Of a stretch of DNA of 19,138 nt, positions 16,825 through 19,138 are shown piece by piece. This DNA comes from Thermodesulfovibrio sp. (lineage in GTDB: Bacteria; Nitrospirota; Thermodesulfovibrionia; Thermodesulfovibrionales; JdFR-85). The notes under the pieces were generated by a model. That model was not told the DNA's origin and searched no databases. It was given only the letters and a program-made list of their open reading frames with translations. The DNA is taken from contig JALUAR010000087.1 in assembly GCA_027050975.1 (NCBI GenBank), positions 1 to 19,138 on the forward strand, written 5' to 3'. Every line of letters starts with the position of its first letter. The first letter of the stretch is position 1. A program made the translations under genes and the position numbers.

Positions 16825-16830
16825 AGCCTT

Positions 16831-16859
16831 ATACTAAAGTATATCAAAAGGGATGTCAA
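16831..16859 (-). promoter_or_regulatory. Sigma-70 promoter of the Kef/leader RNA transcript
   Basis: The minus strand has a perfect TTGACA (16854-16859 complement) and TAGTAT (16831-16836 complement) with a 17-bp spacer. The stretch 16860-16958, between this promoter and the CRISPR array, holds no gene that I can support. Confidence 0.75.
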
Positions 16860-16958
16860 GGATAGAACTGGTTCCGAGAGGAATACAGGAAGGTATCAGA
16901 AAGGCAAAGGCTCTGTTCAGCTGTTTTTTTCTGAACTGTTGGAGTTTACGGTGAAGAT

Positions 16959-17916
16959 GTTTCAATTCCTTATAGGTACTCTACAAATTCTGCTGCAGAA
17001 CCTCGGGCCTCAGATTACTCATCCTCGTTTCAATTCCTTATAGGTACTCTACAAATTAATTCATCTGCTTTTTTCCCCATGATGCCTCCTTAAAGTTTCA
17101 ATTCCTTATAGGTACTCTACAAATCAGAGCCAGAAGAGATTGAAGAGGTTTACAGGTCGCGTTTCAATTCCTTATAGGTACTCTACAAATTCTGTGATGG
17201 TGATGTCGTCCTTGTTAACATGGCAGGTTTCAATTCCTTATAGGTACTCTACAAATCTACGCAAGGGACAAGTATGGCTCGTAGCCTGCGAGAGTTTCAA
17301 TTCCTTATAGGTACTCTACAAATATGGCTCAAGCAGAGATATGAGTATGAACGGTGGCTGTTTCAATTCCTTATAGGTACTCTACAAATAGGTTTTGAAG
17401 ATGGTGATGTCCAAACTTGAGGTTTGTTTCAATTCCTTATAGGTACTCTACAAATATGTGGCGTGATGAGTCAGGAGATTAAAGTTGGAGAGTTTCAATT
17501 CCTTATAGGTACTCTACAAATGATGATAACAATTTTTGATAATGAGACACAAGAGAGTTTCAATTCCTTATAGGTACTCTACAAATGGAGTGAGGATGGA
17601 GGAGTCATGGAGAGAGTAAGAGGTTTCAATTCCTTATAGGTACTCTACAAATCAGTGTATAACAAATATCAACTTGTCGTAGTATAGTTTCAATTCCTTA
17701 TAGGTACTCTACAAATCATCAAACCGTTGTTTTTGCTCTCTGGATATGCATAGTTTCAATTCCTTATAGGTACTCTACAAATTTGCAAAAGGTATTTGGG
17801 CATCTGGCATCGAAGAGCCGGGTTTCAATTCCTTATAGGTACTCTACAAATATATACAATATACTTGACATACAGCCCGAAGACGAGTTTCAATTCCTTA
17901 TAGGTACTCTACAAAT
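16959..17916 (-). CRISPR. CRISPR array, 15 identical 30-bp repeats and 14 spacers
   Basis: The repeat on the + strand begins GTTTCAATTCC and ends ACTCTACAAAT. Copies start at 16959, 17027, 17095, 17161, 17227, 17294, 17360, 17426, 17492, 17557, 17623, 17687, 17753, 17822 and 17887. All are identical by eye, including both terminal ones. Spacers are 34-39 bp. On the minus strand the repeat ends in ATTGAAAC, the usual 8-nt 5' handle of type I-B and related crRNAs. The array is therefore read leftwards; the leader is on the right, and the newest spacer is 17852-17886. cas2 and cas1 lie on the same strand immediately upstream. Repeat length and Cas1 type suggest I-B, but no effector gene is in view. 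Confidence 0.97.
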
Positions 17917-17947
17917 CCATTTTTATAGCGAAAAATCAATATCTTTT

Positions 17948-17955
17948 GTTTCAAT
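17948..17955 (-). other. Copy of the 8-nt crRNA handle in the CRISPR leader
   Basis: The leader RNA contains ATTGAAAC, identical to the 3' end of the repeat, placed 31 nt before the first repeat. The 22 nt before it do not match the repeat, so it is not a whole decayed repeat. Confidence 0.5.
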
Positions 17956-17976
17956 GAACATATCAGGTTTAAATGG

Positions 17977-18006
17977 ATTATACTTAATAACTTCTTGAAG
18001 TGTCAA
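17977..18006 (-). promoter_or_regulatory. CRISPR leader promoter
   Basis: The minus strand has perfect TTGACA (18001-18006 complement) and TATAAT (17977-17982 complement) with an 18-bp spacer. The predicted start near 17970 is about 54 nt before the first repeat. This independently confirms leftward transcription of the array; the leader region is about 17917-18061. Confidence 0.8.
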
Positions 18007-18037
18007 CAAAAACAGGATCGTCTGACTCAGGTGGTTT

Positions 18038-18051
18038 CTGCAATATTACAG
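18038..18051. promoter_or_regulatory. Dyad upstream of the CRISPR leader promoter
   Basis: CTGCAATATTACAG is a 14-bp near-palindrome (one mismatched pair) centred about 40 bp upstream of the -35 box. It could bind a regulator of array transcription or a DNA-bending protein used in adaptation. Confidence 0.3.
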
Positions 18052-18061
18052 GTTGACGACA

Positions 18062-18325
18062 TTAAAGGATAAGCTCCTCCCCACCTTTCTCAACTCCCAT
18101 AATTTCTCTATCGCTGTAACGGGTTGTGCGCATCTTGTAGATTATCACGGAGTCTTCATCATCGTCCATAATCTTTCTGAGTTCTACCTTCAGTTTTTCC
18201 AGTTTTGCCTCTGTTATCTCTCCTTCAAACACCGAGTTCTGCACCCAGTTTAGATACTTCCTGCAGGTCTTCAGCACCTTTGAAACCCTCTCCTCCTTAA
18301 TATCATATACAAGAATCACATACAT
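18062..18325 (-). CDS. cas2: CRISPR-associated endoribonuclease-fold protein Cas2
   Basis: Structural subunit of the Cas1-Cas2 spacer integrase. It has 87 residues with the ferredoxin-like fold signature: MYVILVYDI at the N-terminus (D8 is the conserved acidic residue), RKYLNWVQNSVFEGEI, and a C-terminal strand VIIYKMRTTRYSDREIMG. AAGGA lies about 9 nt before the ATG. It is downstream of cas1 and directly upstream of the leader, a usual order for type I-B loci. The 59-bp gap to cas1 is filled largely by a heptanucleotide repeat. Confidence 0.95.
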   Translation of the reverse strand: MYVILVYDIKEERVSKVLKTCRKYLNWVQNSVFEGEITEAKLEKLKVELRKIMDDDEDSVIIYKMRTTRYSDREIMGVEKGGEELIL

Positions 18326-18341
18326 GTTTATTATCCTTGTC

Positions 18342-18383
18342 TATGAACTACGAGCTATGAGCCATGAACTATGAACTAACAAC
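18342..18383. repeat. Degenerate heptanucleotide tandem repeat, tract 2
   Basis: Six units read TATGAAC, TACGAGC, TATGAGC, CATGAAC, TATGAAC, TAACAAC, the same consensus as 8621-8662. The tract sits between cas1 and cas2, ending 1 bp before the complement of the cas1 stop codon. Confidence 0.75.
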
Positions 18384-18384
18384 T

Positions 18385-19138
18385 TTACCACCTTGCGACA
18401 AAGGGCTTATATTCTTCATCTCCCATCAGGTGTTTTTCCAGCTTGTAAAGCTCTATCCTTATCAGCCTTCTATAAGAGACATTCCTTCCAAGACCTCTGT
18501 GTTTTATTGTAGTCTTCAATCTCTCGTCAAACTCTCTTACAAAGAGTTCTCTTCCCTTGTTATTGAGTACAATTCCCCCAAGCCTTTCCTCAAAGTGTTT
18601 TGCCTTGATCATGGACTTGTTTATAAGAGTGAATATAATGCGGTCAACAATAATGGGTTTGAAGATTTCAGCCACATCAAGATTCAAGGAAAATCTTCTG
18701 AAGTTGGTTGCATGAAGGAATCCGATCCTCGGATCAAGATGGGTCTGATAAATCTCACTTAGCACAGTGGTATACAAAAGAGAGTTCCCGAAGCTTATTA
18801 AAGAGTTCAAACGGTTCTTTGGCGGACGCTTTGTTCTCTCCTGGAATACAAAATGTTCATTGTCGAGAATTATATCGAATGCCTTATAGTATTGCTCTCT
18901 AATATTCCCTTCGATTGCCATCAATTCTTCTGTTGTTGCACAGCCATGCAGGCTCTCACTGATGGACTGGATTCTATTAATGCATGAATTTAGCTCCTTG
19001 CCGCGATTACAGTAGTATCCGATAACCTTAATAATATTCGATACAGCGCCGTCAACAAACCTTCTCGCAAGGTCAAGCCGTCTGTCAGAATCAAGATAAT
19101 GTTCTGCCTGCTTCAGTATCATGTAACCAGAGTTGAGA
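18385..19138 (-). CDS. cas1: CRISPR-associated integrase Cas1, N-terminus beyond the window
   Basis: Metal-dependent integrase that inserts spacers with Cas2. The frame is open to the window edge: residues NSGYMILKQAEHYLD run through the ATG at 19122, and this is the mid-protein SGYxxLKQAxxYLD motif of Cas1. The start is therefore off the right edge, and about 80-90 N-terminal residues are missing compared with the usual 320-340. The catalytic triad is visible: Glu in MAIEGNIREQYY, His in IGFLHATNF, and Asp in LNLDVAEIFKPIIVDR. The sequence resembles Cas1 of type I-B loci. Other cas genes, if present, should lie upstream on the same strand, outside this window. Confidence 0.95.
   Translation of the reverse strand, partial: LNSGYMILKQAEHYLDSDRRLDLARRFVDGAVSNIIKVIGYYCNRGKELNSCINRIQSISESLHGCATTEELMAIEGNIREQYYKAFDIILDNEHFVFQERTKRPPKNRLNSLISFGNSLLYTTVLSEIYQTHLDPRIGFLHATNFRRFSLNLDVAEIFKPIIVDRIIFTLINKSMIKAKHFEERLGGIVLNNKGRELFVREFDERLKTTIKHRGLGRNVSYRRLIRIELYKLEKHLMGDEEYKPFVARW

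Noticed and set aside
16753..16830. tRNA or 4.5S SRP RNA interpretation of the structured element
   Set aside because: There is no T-arm GTTCRA or anticodon arm for a tRNA, and the conserved SRP RNA GGAAGGAAGCAGC core is absent.
16915..16936. Inverted repeat GTTCAG/CTGAAC with an A/T-rich loop just past the distal end of the array, as a CRISPR transcript terminator
   Set aside because: Only 6 bp of stem with a 10-nt loop, and no U-run follows on the minus strand, so the evidence is too weak.
16663..17043. A 126-codon plus-strand frame running into the CRISPR array
   Set aside because: It crosses the structured leader region and ends inside the second repeat; the composition looks non-coding and the kef promoter lies inside it on the other strand.
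17783..17998. A 71-codon plus-strand frame over the right end of the array
   Set aside because: It consists of repeats and spacers read through by chance.

Overview
The window looks like ordinary chromosome of a Gram-negative bacterium with moderate GC. It has secreted periplasmic proteins, a split SecD/SecF pair, RecJ, an NtrC-family sigma-54 activator, and a CRISPR locus of the kind common in anaerobes and thermophiles. Gene content and style fit Nitrospirota (Thermodesulfovibrio-like) or Desulfobacterota. That placement is an inference from general resemblance, not a search result.

Layout. (1) 1-2129 (+): a bifunctional (p)ppGpp synthetase/hydrolase whose 5' end lies off the window. (2) 2194-3120 (-): cysteine synthase, convergent with it. 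(3) 3361-8600 (+): a tight operon yajC - HD phosphohydrolase - secD - secF - recJ behind a good sigma-70 promoter. (4) 8656-10285 (-): three genes for exported or membrane proteins: a small secreted DUF1104-like protein, a DUF4405 membrane cytochrome-like protein with a duplicated periplasmic tail, and a secreted OB-fold-like protein. They are preceded by a near-perfect sigma-54 (-24/-12) promoter with candidate enhancer sites. (5) 10649-12025 (+): a divergent NhaA Na+/H+ antiporter. (6) 12036-16639 (-): a Kef-type cation/proton antiporter, a membrane sensor kinase and a sigma-54-dependent response regulator, closely packed. (7) 16640-16958: the kef upstream region, with a consensus promoter and a compact structured RNA of about 72 nt ending in a U-run. 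This is a candidate riboswitch/attenuator or small RNA. (8) 16959-19138: a 15-repeat CRISPR array read leftwards, its leader with a consensus promoter on the right, then cas2 and a truncated cas1 on the same strand.

How it may work together. The kinase/regulator pair and the lone sigma-54 promoter 1.7 kb away suggest a ZraPSR-like envelope or metal stress circuit that switches on the secreted DUF1104 protein, the DUF4405 protein and the OB-fold protein. The kinase/regulator pair sits between two ion antiporter genes. The CRISPR part shows the adaptation module and array only; effector genes, if present, lie beyond the right edge.

Most notable observations: the sigma-54 operon next to its likely regulators; the structured RNA leader before kef; an exact copy of the 8-nt crRNA handle in the CRISPR leader, one spacer length before the first repeat; two tracts of the same degenerate heptanucleotide repeat, each just behind a minus-strand stop codon; and two abutting intercistronic hairpins, one of which covers a ribosome binding site.
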